A DNA stretch of 64,000 nt, from the NCBI RefSeq assembly GCF_017355935.1, contig NZ_JAFIQT010000009.1:98019-162018 (forward strand), given 5' to 3'. Source of the stretch: Telluribacter humicola. Its GTDB lineage: Bacteria > Bacteroidota > Bacteroidia > Cytophagales > Spirosomataceae. The notes under the pieces were generated by a model. That model saw only the letters and a list, made by a program, of their open reading frames with translations. It did not search any database and was not told where the DNA came from. A program made the translations under genes and the position numbers. Below are positions 24,202 to 32,956 of this stretch, piece after piece. Position 1 is the stretch's first letter; each line of letters begins with the position of its first letter.

Positions 24202-25936
24202 TAGTACTTGTGGTAGTTAAAGTAGAGTTAGGTCGGCTCAAGCTACGGGGCAGGAGTAGGGTAAAGCGGCTGCCCTGACCCGGCTCACTTTCTACATCTA
24301 TACGCCCCCCGTGCGCTTTTACCACGCTGGCTACGTAGCTAAGGCCCAGGCCATACCCTTTTACGTTATGTATATTACCGGAAGGTACCCGGAAGAACTT
24401 ATCAAATATTTTATGACGGTACTCTTCCGGAATGCCTATTCCCTTATCCATTACTTCCAGCTTGATTGATTCATCCGTAGCCCCTAGTTTGACCGTAATG
24501 TTAGGGGTACCTTCGCTGTACTTCAGAGCATTGTCGAGCAGGTTGTACAGGACGTTGGTCAGGTGTACACGATCTGCGAGTAGTAGATGATTATTGCCCT
24601 GCGGCTCGTAGGTACAGCGGGCACCGTATTTTTCCAGTTGCGGCTTCATTGTACTTAGTACCTGCCGGACCAGCTCGTCGGCATCCAACTGCTCAGGCGT
24701 GAGCGCCAGGTCCTGCTGTTCAAAGAGAGCCATCTTCAGTACCTTGTCTACCAGCATGGCCAGGCGGTCCAGCTCCTTCCGGGAAATGTCGAGGTACTCT
24801 CGCGTCTGCTCAGGGTTCTGCGTTACGCCGAAGTTTTGTAAAGCCTCCAGCGCTACGCCTACGGTGGCAATGGGCGTCTTGAGCTCGTGGGTTACGTTAC
24901 TTATAAAATCATTTTTTATCTGAATAAGCCGCTGCTGCCGCTGCAGGTTCAGGTGAATCACGGCAAAAGCCAACCCGGTCATGGCCAGCAGGAACACCGA
25001 GAACAGGAGCTGCGGAATAATTTTCCGGAAAAGAAAACCCTGGTGCCAGGTGAAGATCGCAGAATACCTGGAATCCATTGGCATACTACTAGGTGTCGGT
25101 AACGTACGCAGGGCCGAGGTAAAGACTGCCGAGTATCTCGAAATTAGGGACCTGCTACCGGGTGTCGGCAAAGCGGGCGGTACCCTGGGAGCCTGGTCGC
25201 CGCGAGCCTCAGGAGTACGTATGACGGTAAAGGACAGGTCAATGCCTGCCTTCTGAAGACGTTGCGCATAGGCCACCTCCAGATTTTTAATAGGTAAGGT
25301 GTCATTCCCCAGATGGACCAGAAACCGGTCATGCTGGAGCGGTGGGGGGCCGGGGACGCCACCGTTACTACCTGGACCATTTTTGCGGAGATTAATTCGA
25401 CGCTGCACCGGCCTGAGTACCCGACTGATCATCTGTTTCAGGGAATCACCTTCGGCCGATGTACCCATGATTCGGATTTCTATATTGGATACCTGACCGG
25501 AGTCCCGTATTGGATTTCCTTCTGCGTCCTGACCCGGTGCGGTGTGGCGAGGCCCGGCCTGGCGAGGCCCGGCCTGGCGAGGCCCGGTGTGGCTCTGGTA
25601 GAACACCAGTGTATCGGCTTGTAAGCTGCCTTGTTTAGACTCCCTCTTCCAAACGACCTTATCTGTTTTTTGACCTTGAAACGAAACTGCTACTTTTTGC
25701 TGAATTACGGAGTCTTCCAGCGCCTGTACAGTATTGGCAAACAGCAGGTTTGTTTCTCTCAGCAGCAGGTCTCTTTGTTCAGCGTACTCCTGGCGCAGCC
25801 AGAACGCCTGGAAGGCCGCCAGCAGTAGTAAACTGGCGACCATCAGGGTGGCAGGTAGTATATTTCTGTTCAATCGCTGCATGAGCTGCCTACTGTCTGT
25901 ATTTTTTGGATTATCCGGTAAAGGCCAGGTACCCAT
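24173..25936 (-). CDS. Membrane sensor histidine kinase
   Basis: A 587-residue kinase. After a short leader comes a transmembrane helix (ILPATLMVASLLLLAAFQAFW), a periplasmic sensor of roughly 280 residues, and a second helix (LLFSVFLLAMTGLAFAVIHL). The H-box is VTHELKTPIATVGVALEAL, the N-box NVLYNLLDNALKYS, and the G boxes DKGIGIPEEY and GYGLGLSYVASVV. The sensor region contains a Pro/Gly/Arg-rich repeat (GPRQA units). The ATG at 25934-25936 overlaps the preceding stop as TAATG, supporting this start; an internal Met at 19 is possible. It passes signals to the downstream response regulator. Confidence 0.92.
   Translation of the reverse strand: MGTWPLPDNPKNTDSRQLMQRLNRNILPATLMVASLLLLAAFQAFWLRQEYAEQRDLLLRETNLLFANTVQALEDSVIQQKVAVSFQGQKTDKVVWKRESKQGSLQADTLVFYQSHTGPRQAGPRQAGPRHTAPGQDAEGNPIRDSGQVSNIEIRIMGTSAEGDSLKQMISRVLRPVQRRINLRKNGPGSNGGVPGPPPLQHDRFLVHLGNDTLPIKNLEVAYAQRLQKAGIDLSFTVIRTPEARGDQAPRVPPALPTPGSRSLISRYSAVFTSALRTLPTPSSMPMDSRYSAIFTWHQGFLFRKIIPQLLFSVFLLAMTGLAFAVIHLNLQRQQRLIQIKNDFISNVTHELKTPIATVGVALEALQNFGVTQNPEQTREYLDISRKELDRLAMLVDKVLKMALFEQQDLALTPEQLDADELVRQVLSTMKPQLEKYGARCTYEPQGNNHLLLADRVHLTNVLYNLLDNALKYSEGTPNITVKLGATDESIKLEVMDKGIGIPEEYRHKIFDKFFRVPSGNIHNVKGYGLGLSYVASVVKAHGGRIDVESEPGQGSRFTLLLPRSLSRPNSTLTTTSTNDTHQTTVR
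25545..25589. repeat. Tandem 15-bp repeats inside the kinase sensor domain
   Basis: Three copies of TGGCGAGGCCCGGCC-type units, the third with changed last bases, encode Pro-Arg-x-x-Gly repeats on the reverse strand. Being a multiple of three bases, gain or loss keeps the frame. It looks like a short expandable minisatellite. Confidence 0.85.
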
Positions 25937-26661
25937 TACCCACCAATACGTATTATACCGCCTCTTTCCTTCATGAAGTCATCGCGGATTTTATTGAACT
26001 GGGCTTCCGTAACCTTCTTACCTCCCGAAGGTACCTTCAGGTCGGCGTCGGTTAGTTTTTTAAAGTCCAGCTTTGTGGCGGTATACACTAGTTCGCCGTC
26101 ATTTACGTCCATTTCCAGAATCAGCCCCGGCAGGCCACCGTACCCGGCCGGACCACTGGACACAGGAATAGCTTCCGTAAACCAGGCCACCACCGGCTGG
26201 TTGCGCTCGGGCTGGGTATAGGTAGCCTGCATGCAGTCATAGCCGTTGATCTTCTTCGTTTCGCCGGTCAGCTTCCAGGGCGTCTGCTTCAGCTCATCCC
26301 GGATCAGGAACTTCTGCCCGGCCAGTTCCCGCAGCTCCACGCCCTTCTTCTCCTCAAAGTTACGATAGATTTCGTTCTGCGGTCCCCGCCTTACCATCCG
26401 CATGGCGTTGCCGTTCTGATCAGTTGTTTCCTCATCGATATCATTGACCTCCACATTCTTGTACAAAGACTCCACCCCCCGCACAGCCAGTTGCATTTTG
26501 TCCGTATGGAACTCCGGCATCATCGCTTTCATGGACTCGTCGGGCAGGCGGCGGTGCATGTTAATCTTCTGGTCGTAAAGGACGATGCCTTCGTTGGTTT
26601 GGGCGGTGGCGTTCCAGCCGTAGCACAGGGTCATTAATACTCCTAAAATACGCTTTTTCAT
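25936..26661 (-). CDS. GLPGLI-family secreted protein
   Basis: A 241-residue protein with a signal peptide (LGVLMTLCYGWNATAQ). It carries the family hallmark GYGGLPGLILEMD in the C-terminal half, preceded by an 'F.I.D.....W.....K.I.GY.C..A' type segment (FLIRDELKQTPWKLTGETKK then INGYDCMQATY). GLPGLI proteins are secreted or periplasmic and restricted to Bacteroidota; their biochemical role is unknown. It follows a TonB-type receptor by 51 bp and precedes a histidine kinase with a TAATG overlap. This order suggests that a surface event at the receptor is sensed by the kinase. Confidence 0.9.
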   Translation of the reverse strand: MKKRILGVLMTLCYGWNATAQTNEGIVLYDQKINMHRRLPDESMKAMMPEFHTDKMQLAVRGVESLYKNVEVNDIDEETTDQNGNAMRMVRRGPQNEIYRNFEEKKGVELRELAGQKFLIRDELKQTPWKLTGETKKINGYDCMQATYTQPERNQPVVAWFTEAIPVSSGPAGYGGLPGLILEMDVNDGELVYTATKLDFKKLTDADLKVPSGGKKVTEAQFNKIRDDFMKERGGIIRIGG

Positions 26662-26712
26662 GGATGTAATAGATTAAATAGTGAATGAATGCAATGAGTT
26701 AAGATTAGCTGA

Positions 26713-29511
26713 CTATCCGCCGAACCCTCTCATCTGAGGCCTGGGCTTGATCCCTAGCGAGTAGGTAAAGCTCAACAGGAAGTACCGCTGCAGGGACCGG
26801 ATCTGCTCGTCCTGCACAAAGTTGGCTTGGGCTACGCGGTTGATGACTACGTTGCGGTTGAGCAGGTCCACAGCCGATAGCTTCAGCTCACCCCGCTTGT
26901 TCTTGAGGAACGCATGGGCCACCGACGCATTCCAGATTGGTACCTTCTGACTAAAATCCGAGTCGGGGAAATTATAAATCGCGTAGTCGAGCGTGGTGCT
27001 CAGACGGGCGATCTTGCCTAGTTGCCAGTTGGCTTCTACGTCGTAGTTCTGATTAGTAAAGCGCTGGTTCAGCGACGTATTAAGCGAGTAGGCGGTCTGG
27101 TTGTAGGTCAGGCGGGCGCTGGCCGATATGTTAAACGACTCCTTGTAGCGGTACTCCAGGCGCAGGGTACTGCGGCTCACCAGGCGGCGCGTCTGGTTGT
27201 CAATCCCATTAACCGGTGTGATGGAGCGGTTGTACAGCAGATTGGTGCTCATATTTACACGGGTACCGAGGGACCGGATACGGAAACCCTTCGACAGGTC
27301 GCCGTTAAAGGTGTAGTCATTGCGCACATTGACGGGACGGAAGGTACGTACCAGCCGCTCGTCGATCTGCTGACTGTCGGTAATGCGGTTGGCGGTGTAG
27401 GTAAAGTTCAGGAAGCCGAACAGGTTGCTGGACTGCAGGGCGTTGAAGTTAAAGTACCGTAGCGTAAGGCGGTGGTTGTACTCAGGCCGCAGGCTAGGGG
27501 TACCCTCATAGATGTTGAGCGGGTCAGTATTATCCACCACGGGCGACAACTGCTGGATGCCCGGCTCACGTACGTCGGTGTCGTAGGTCAGGTTGAGGTT
27601 ACGGGTGTCGGCAAAGTTGTACTGGAGGCGGGCGTTGGGCAGGATGTTTACAAAGCTGCGGTTGATGTCCACCCCCTGCCGGAGCAGTTCCCCCCGCAGC
27701 GACGACTGCTGTACACTCATCCCTACAGAGGCATTATACTGCTTCTGATTGGTCTGGAAGTTGACGCCCCCGCGCTGGTAGGTAAAATCGTTACGGAACT
27801 GATTGCTGAGCTGCTGGTTCAGGCGTCGGCTGAGGCCTTCGCTACCCATATCATATACCCGGCGGTCCACATCGTTCAGGGCCTTTTGCCAGGAATAGTT
27901 CAGCTCAAGGTACTTGCGTTTTGCGATAGGCTCAGTGTAGGAGAGGGTAATGCCATAGTTTTGCCGGTCGTTATTCTGCTCGTTCACCTGGCGCAGGGTA
28001 TCTATTCGGGTAGGTACTGCGCTACCTCCATCAAAGAACCGATTGGTGGCATTAAGGGTACCGTTACGGTCGTTCTGGTCGAGGCCAAAGGTAAGGGTAC
28101 TGCTTAGGCTACGGCCTTTCTTCCGGAAGCGGTGGCGCAGCAGCAGCTCCGAGTTGAGCCGAATGCCGTCACTCTGCGAAGAGGTAGTCCGGATACCCTG
28201 ATTCTCCAGCTCTCCGTTGGCGGCAAAGGCTCGACTTTCACCAGTTATGGCAGCGTTGTTCTGGCGGTAATCGAAGCGGTTGGTCCAGCGGAAGGAGTTG
28301 GACGAATCTATTTTCTGGTCCAGTACCAGGTTGCCGCGGTGGGTGGTGTTGCCGGTATGCTGGTCGGTGTTCTGAGCACTGGTAAAAGTACGGTTGGGCA
28401 GAAATGTCTGGCGGTTAACCAACTGGTCAATATCCTGCCCGAGCTGGTTGTAGAAGTAGCTGCCGTTGACCTCAGTTTTGGGTGTAATCTGATTGTTGAA
28501 ACTGACACCCCCGGCCCAGTTGGTGAGGTACCCGTTGGTGCGTCCGCCAAAGTTGAGCGGTATTTCGGTTTCCTCGTCGCCGTTGATCTGGATAAGTACC
28601 CTTTGCCCCGACATCATTCGCTGCGCAGCGCCGGTGAAGTTCATGTAGTCATCCATCGAAAAGCCCTGCTGATTCACGTTGTTTCCCATTCCCAGAAGGG
28701 ACAGTTGCTTGGTCTTGGAGAAGCGGTTGAGGTTCCCGCGGACCGAGTAGCGGTTGTCGGGTCCGGCGCCAGCGGTGAGGTTGCCGAAGGTCATGTTTTT
28801 CTTCTCCTCCTTCAGCGTGAGGTTAATGGTCTTCTCGCGCTGCCCGTCATCAATGCCCGTAAACTGTGCCTGGTCCGACTTGCGGTCCAGTACCTGTACC
28901 TTATCAATGGCGTCGGCGGGCAAGTTGCGGGTGGCTATCTTGGGGTCACGGCCAAAGAACTCCTTGCCGTCTACCGTCACGCGCTGTACCTGCTGGCCCT
29001 GCGCCCGCACAGTACCATCGCGCTCCACCTCCACGCCCGGCAGGCGTTTGAGCAGGTCTTCCACCACGGCATTGGGCTGTACTTTGAAGGAACCGGCGTT
29101 GTACTCGATAGTATCCTGCTTAATCTGTACCGGCGCCCGCTCTCCCCGGATGAGTACCTCACTCAGGTCTTTCGGAACCGGCAGCAGGTGCAGGGTACCC
29201 AGGTCCAGCGTCGCCGTCGACTGTACGTCCAGCGGCTGCGTGTACTTCTGCAGACCTACGTAGGTGATCTGGAGCAGGTAAGCTTTGTTGTCTACGTTTT
29301 TGAATTCAAATCTGCCGTTGCTTTGCGAGCGACCAAAGGAGACCAGCGACGAATCCTGGCCGCTGAGGAGTAGGATGGTAGCACCGTCGAGTGGGCGGCT
29401 GGCGGAATCTACCACCGCTCCCCAGATGCTGATTTTGGCGGGTGTCTGTGCCAAGGCCGGAAGACAAAGCCAGTACAGAAGCAGGGGTAAAAGATAGGAA
29501 AGTGTTTTCAT
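26713..29511 (-). CDS. OMP_b-brl_3-type TonB-dependent receptor
   Basis: A 932-residue outer-membrane receptor: signal peptide (YLLPLLLYWLCLPALAQ), a CarboxypepD_reg-like domain (IWGAVVDSASRPLDGATILLL), a plug with the QVQRVTVDGKEFFGRD segment typical of outer membrane beta-barrel family 3 receptors, then the barrel. No TonB box is obvious. It ends 'KPRPQMRGFGG'; family members often end in such Gly/Arg-rich tails. It is the first gene of the receptor-GLPGLI-kinase-regulator operon, with a TACTTTTG -7 element 40 bp upstream. Confidence 0.9.
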   Translation of the reverse strand: MKTLSYLLPLLLYWLCLPALAQTPAKISIWGAVVDSASRPLDGATILLLSGQDSSLVSFGRSQSNGRFEFKNVDNKAYLLQITYVGLQKYTQPLDVQSTATLDLGTLHLLPVPKDLSEVLIRGERAPVQIKQDTIEYNAGSFKVQPNAVVEDLLKRLPGVEVERDGTVRAQGQQVQRVTVDGKEFFGRDPKIATRNLPADAIDKVQVLDRKSDQAQFTGIDDGQREKTINLTLKEEKKNMTFGNLTAGAGPDNRYSVRGNLNRFSKTKQLSLLGMGNNVNQQGFSMDDYMNFTGAAQRMMSGQRVLIQINGDEETEIPLNFGGRTNGYLTNWAGGVSFNNQITPKTEVNGSYFYNQLGQDIDQLVNRQTFLPNRTFTSAQNTDQHTGNTTHRGNLVLDQKIDSSNSFRWTNRFDYRQNNAAITGESRAFAANGELENQGIRTTSSQSDGIRLNSELLLRHRFRKKGRSLSSTLTFGLDQNDRNGTLNATNRFFDGGSAVPTRIDTLRQVNEQNNDRQNYGITLSYTEPIAKRKYLELNYSWQKALNDVDRRVYDMGSEGLSRRLNQQLSNQFRNDFTYQRGGVNFQTNQKQYNASVGMSVQQSSLRGELLRQGVDINRSFVNILPNARLQYNFADTRNLNLTYDTDVREPGIQQLSPVVDNTDPLNIYEGTPSLRPEYNHRLTLRYFNFNALQSSNLFGFLNFTYTANRITDSQQIDERLVRTFRPVNVRNDYTFNGDLSKGFRIRSLGTRVNMSTNLLYNRSITPVNGIDNQTRRLVSRSTLRLEYRYKESFNISASARLTYNQTAYSLNTSLNQRFTNQNYDVEANWQLGKIARLSTTLDYAIYNFPDSDFSQKVPIWNASVAHAFLKNKRGELKLSAVDLLNRNVVINRVAQANFVQDEQIRSLQRYFLLSFTYSLGIKPRPQMRGFGG

Positions 29512-29551
29512 GGCTAACAGGTGCTTTTGTTGTGTCGAATGATCGATGCAC

Positions 29552-29559
29552 CAAAAGTA
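29552..29559 (-). promoter_or_regulatory. -7 element of receptor-GLPGLI-kinase operon (TACTTTTG)
   Basis: Reverse-strand TACTTTTG matches TAnnTTTG and lies 40 bp before the receptor ATG (29511). No standard -33 TTG is present, which would fit a regulated promoter. Confidence 0.45.
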
Positions 29560-29676
29560 CCCTGGCCCTCCAAGGAACTAGGTTAATAGTCCTTGCAACA
29601 ATGTTAAATAAGGTTAATGGGGGAGAGGAGGAGCAAATTCTGAGTTATGAATTCTGAATGATGAATAAGCTGTTTA

Positions 29677-29720
29677 ACCACAGAGTGAATGGAGGGAGGC
29701 ACAGAGGAGCGCAGAGTTTT
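29677..29720. repeat. Degenerate CACAGAG/GCAGAG repeat element
   Basis: Within the 319-bp gap between divergent receptor operon and queA (transcribed leftward), the sequence holds CCACAGAG, GGCACAGAGG and CGCAGAG in a row followed by a T-run. Similar ACAGAG strings are dispersed in some bacterial genomes. Apart from this and the receptor -7 element, I see nothing else in the gap. Confidence 0.35.
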
Positions 29721-29830
29721 TTATCTCTGTAACGTACTTCTGTACCACTACTTCTGCTTATGAGTTCAGTAACTCTTTACCAATTTGAATTGGTCGTTGG
29801 AGATCCATCGCTGTGGTCATTGATTAGTGG

Positions 29831-31069
29831 TCACTGGTCACTGCTCCGCCACAGTAGCGACGAGTCGCCGTAGCTTAAGAAGCGGTAGTCGTTGGTGAAG
29901 GCTTCGTTGTATATCTTCTTCCAGTCTTCACCCACGAAGGCGGCTACCAGTAAGATAAGGGTAGAGCCGGGCTGGTGGTAGTTGGTGATGAGGCCCCGAC
30001 ACAGCCGGAAGGGGTAACCTGGGAAAATAAATATTTCCGTTTCGCCTATGAGTTGTGCCAAGCCCTTTTGGCCCATATAATCCAGAATGGCCATTAAGGC
30101 TTCCTGCGCCGAAGGAAGGTCGGCGGGGGCGAAAGGGTAAGGGTACAGCTTCTCGACCCAGAACTCCGTCGTTTCCTGACGCAGTAGTTTTACCCCGTAC
30201 CAGTACAAGCTTTCCAGCGAGCGCAGAGAGGTAGTACCTACTGCGATGATGGTATCTATTCGTTGAAGTAGTTGCTCGATCAGTTCACGGGTGTATACCA
30301 CCTGCTCGGCGTGCATGTGGTGCTCCACCACGTTACTAGCCTTGATGGGCTGAAAGGTACCCGCGCCCACGTGTAGTGTCAGGAAGCTGCGCCGGATGCC
30401 TTTGGCATCCAGTTGCTCAAACACCTTGTCTGTAAAGTGCAGACCCGCTGTCGGAGCGGCCACGGCACCTTCCTGCCGGGCGTATACCGTCTGGTAAGTT
30501 TGCTTGTCGCTCTCCTCAGTGTCGCGCTTGAGGTAGGGAGGCAGGGGTATTTCACCCAGCGCCTGTACTACCTCCAGAAATGTCAGGTCTGCGTCCCACT
30601 GAAGCCGTACCCGGTTGGGTTCGTAGTCAGCGTAGGACGCTTTAAGTACTACTTCTTGTCCGGCTACGGTGAGGGTAGTGGAGAGGGTTTCTGCTGGCTT
30701 CCACCTTTTCTTATTCCCGATCATACATTCCCATACACACTCGTTACGCACCAGCATCGCGTCGTTGATGATGCGGGTAGGCTCTTCGGGGTGCAGCAAC
30801 AGTACCTCTATGGTAGCACCGGTAGGCTTCTGAAAGTACGCCCGCGCGGGTATCACCCGGGTATCATTAAATACCAGGAGCGCGTCAGCGGGTAAGTGCT
30901 CGGGGAGGTTATAAAAATGGTGATGCGCTATATCGCCCTGCCGGTATACCAGTAGCCTGGAGCTATCCCGTGGGCTCAGCGGATAGCGGGCTATGGAGGC
31001 GTCGGGCAGAGTATATTCGTACTCTTCAAGCCGGATCGCTTCGGCCCGTTGCAGCCATTCACTGTTCAT
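29831..31069 (-). CDS. queA: S-adenosylmethionine:tRNA ribosyltransferase-isomerase
   Basis: A 412-residue enzyme that transfers the ribosyl part of SAM to 7-aminomethyl-7-deazaguanine in tRNA, making epoxyqueuosine. Recognised from the N-terminal pattern DASIARYPLSPRDSSRLLV and LLVFNDTRVIPARA, then EVLLLHP, the central APTAGLHFT and the AEQVVYT/ETEIFIFPGY motifs, ending with ITNYHQPGSTLILLVAAFVG. All are core QueA motifs. Length somewhat above the E. coli protein (about 356), as is common in Bacteroidota. It is 5 bp downstream of a membrane-protein gene, probably one transcript. Confidence 0.96.
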   Translation of the reverse strand: MNSEWLQRAEAIRLEEYEYTLPDASIARYPLSPRDSSRLLVYRQGDIAHHHFYNLPEHLPADALLVFNDTRVIPARAYFQKPTGATIEVLLLHPEEPTRIINDAMLVRNECVWECMIGNKKRWKPAETLSTTLTVAGQEVVLKASYADYEPNRVRLQWDADLTFLEVVQALGEIPLPPYLKRDTEESDKQTYQTVYARQEGAVAAPTAGLHFTDKVFEQLDAKGIRRSFLTLHVGAGTFQPIKASNVVEHHMHAEQVVYTRELIEQLLQRIDTIIAVGTTSLRSLESLYWYGVKLLRQETTEFWVEKLYPYPFAPADLPSAQEALMAILDYMGQKGLAQLIGETEIFIFPGYPFRLCRGLITNYHQPGSTLILLVAAFVGEDWKKIYNEAFTNDYRFLSYGDSSLLWRSSDQ

Positions 31070-31074
31070 ACTAC

Positions 31075-31590
31075 TTACAGTTCTTCTTTGGGAACGGGAG
31101 GACGCATCAGACGTATAGGCAGTGATATCAGTATGATCAGCAGCATACCTATGCCCAGGTAAAATAGCCAGGCAAAGTCAAATACGTCATTTTTATAGTC
31201 GCTGCTGTTGACGGTAGCCAGGGAGAAAAAGCTCAGACCCAGAATGGTATTGATAGCAGCCACCAGACAGTAGACCCAGTTGGTCAGGTGCTCATTCAGC
31301 TCATCCCGTTGCAGACGCCATTCGTTTCGCTTCGGAATGGGGAGTAGCTGTGAAGGTATTTTAGGGATCTGACGGGCTATGGCCATAATCACTACATTAT
31401 TAAACAGGATAAGCCCCATCGCAATATAGAAAACGGTTTCCTTTCCCAGATAATTTTTGGGCATACCCGCTTCGTTAAAATCTACTGCTACAAATTCGGG
31501 ATACACGGAATAAGTCCATACCAGGGCGCCAACGACCAATAACACGGAAAGCGCACGCCAGATCTTAATTCCGAATGTTGTTACTTTCAT
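31075..31590 (-). CDS. Four-helix membrane protein, DUF1648-like
   Basis: A 171-residue inner-membrane protein with about four hydrophobic segments. The first loop reads YPEFVAVDFNEAGMPKNYLGKET, which follows the 'yP..v.vhfn..G.p....' pattern of DUF1648 (the sporulation/SdpI-type N-terminal family). The protein ends in a basic/Pro-rich tail (IRLMRPPVPKEEL). The gene lies 5 bp before queA. On the reverse strand a TAATTTTG -7 element is at 31641-31648. Function unknown; DUF1648 assignment is tentative. Confidence 0.65.
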   Translation of the reverse strand: MKVTTFGIKIWRALSVLLVVGALVWTYSVYPEFVAVDFNEAGMPKNYLGKETVFYIAMGLILFNNVVIMAIARQIPKIPSQLLPIPKRNEWRLQRDELNEHLTNWVYCLVAAINTILGLSFFSLATVNSSDYKNDVFDFAWLFYLGIGMLLIILISLPIRLMRPPVPKEEL

Positions 31591-31751
31591 GTATACTTAC
31601 AATAGAAGGAGATAAAATGCATTAACTAATAATATTGCTGCAAAATTAGGTGGAGCGGCTTCCAAAACCTAATCCTGTGGAAGAAGTTGTCAGGTATGAA
31701 ACCATATCTTCTGATTCCTTACCTTGCAGCGTCAGTTGTTCTACTAATCCT

Positions 31752-32300
31752 ATGAAAATATATACCAAAACCGGCGATCAGGGTACTACGTCCCTTGTTG
31801 GAGGTACCCGCCTGAGCAAAGCGCACGTACGCATAGAAGCCTACGGCACCGTGGATGAATTAAATGCTTATATAGGTATGCTGCGCGACCAGCCCGTCAA
31901 CGAGGCGCGTCGTGACTTACTGAAGGAAGTTCAGGACCGGCTCTTCACCATCGGGTCGCATCTGGCCTCCGAGCCTGATCAGACCCGCAAGCGCCTGCCC
32001 GACCTGCACGAGGAGGACATCCAGCTCCTGGAGCGGGAAATGGATGCCTTGGATGCGCAGCTCCCCCCCCTGTGGGCGTTCGTCCTGCCTGGTGGCCACC
32101 CCTCTGTTTCGTTCGGCCACGTAGCCCGTACCGTGTGCCGACGTGCCGAGCGGATGGTTATCAACCTGCACGAGCAGGAGCCCGTAGAGGACATTGTGAT
32201 CCGCTACCTTAACCGCCTGTCAGACTACCTCTTCATGCTCTGCCGTATCATGACGCAGGAGCTGGGAGCTGAGGAGGTAAAGTGGAAGCCACGGGTGTAG
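31752..32300 (+). CDS. ATP:cob(I)alamin adenosyltransferase (PduO type)
   Basis: From the ATG at 31752, 182 residues, the usual size for PduO/MMAB-type corrinoid adenosyltransferases, which make adenosylcobalamin. The N-terminus MKIYTKTGDQGTTSLVGGTR is the family's ATP-binding signature (TKTGDxGTT), followed by VRIEAYGTVDELNAYIG. The C-terminal helix has VCRRAERMV and VIRYLNRLSDYLF with the Arg/Glu/Asn residues of the active site. An in-frame start at 31650 would add 34 poorly composed residues; I reject it. Downstream genes are on the same strand but 47 bp away. Confidence 0.94.
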   Translation: MKIYTKTGDQGTTSLVGGTRLSKAHVRIEAYGTVDELNAYIGMLRDQPVNEARRDLLKEVQDRLFTIGSHLASEPDQTRKRLPDLHEEDIQLLEREMDALDAQLPPLWAFVLPGGHPSVSFGHVARTVCRRAERMVINLHEQEPVEDIVIRYLNRLSDYLFMLCRIMTQELGAEEVKWKPRV

Positions 32301-32347
32301 AAGAATCATGTCTGTTTAGCCCATAAACTATAAAGTAGCCCCTCCAC

Positions 32348-32953
32348 ATGCCGCCTCAGCAACTACTAGCCAAGGCCGACCCGGTACTGGCTACCCTCAT
32401 CGCTACCCTTCCGGAGCCCACCGTCACGAGTACCGGAGAGGTATTTCACGATCTGGTAAGCTGCGTGGTGGAGCAGCAGATTCACTACCGCAGCACAAAG
32501 GGTACCTTCTGGAAGTTGCTCCGTCTGGCAGAGGTGGATACCCTCACGCCCGACAATTTTCCGCTGTTTGAAGAGAAAGCCCTGCCAACTATCAAGCTGT
32601 CGGCCAGCAAGTACGAAACCCTCGGGCATATCCTGGACTTTTGTCACCAGAAAAACCTGGACTGGACCGCGCTAACCGATGAAGAGGCGGTGGCCCAACT
32701 GGCTTCCATCAAAGGCATCGGCCCCTGGACCATTGACATGATTCGGCTGTACACGCTGCAGCGGCCTGATGTTTTTCCCGCCGATGATTTTCACTTAAAG
32801 CAGGTTATGGTGAATCTGTATGGCCTGAACGCTGCTGCACGTCTGCGGGGCCAGATGCTGGAAGTCGCAAACAATTGGGGTGAACAAAGATCTTTAGCTG
32901 TACGGTACTTATTAACCTGGAAAGAACATACCAAGAAACTATCCCGCTCCTGA
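32348..32953 (+). CDS. DNA-3-methyladenine glycosylase II-like (AlkA/HhH-GPD)
   Basis: A 201-residue HhH-GPD glycosylase. The helix-hairpin-helix is IKGIGPWTIDMIRLYTL (residues 121-137). It leads to DVFPADDFHLK, in which Asp146 or Asp147 aligns with the AlkA catalytic Asp. The N-terminal part VVEQQIHYRST matches the 'QQ.S.kaA' helix of the family. It probably removes alkylated bases. It lacks the N-terminal domain of E. coli AlkA, as many short homologues do. The DUF763 gene starts 3 bp after its stop, in the same reading frame, indicating a translationally coupled pair. Confidence 0.9.
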   Translation: MPPQQLLAKADPVLATLIATLPEPTVTSTGEVFHDLVSCVVEQQIHYRSTKGTFWKLLRLAEVDTLTPDNFPLFEEKALPTIKLSASKYETLGHILDFCHQKNLDWTALTDEEAVAQLASIKGIGPWTIDMIRLYTLQRPDVFPADDFHLKQVMVNLYGLNAAARLRGQMLEVANNWGEQRSLAVRYLLTWKEHTKKLSRS

Positions 32954-32956
32954 GAT

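Noticed and set aside
25545..25589. The 15-bp repeats as a CRISPR-like array
   Set aside because: They are adjacent with no spacers, in-frame within a kinase gene, and too short.
28132..29373. A 413-codon open frame antisense to the TonB receptor
   Set aside because: It has low-complexity Val/Gly/Leu-rich composition, no start signal and lies wholly inside a well-supported receptor gene; it is a shadow frame of a GC-biased coding strand.
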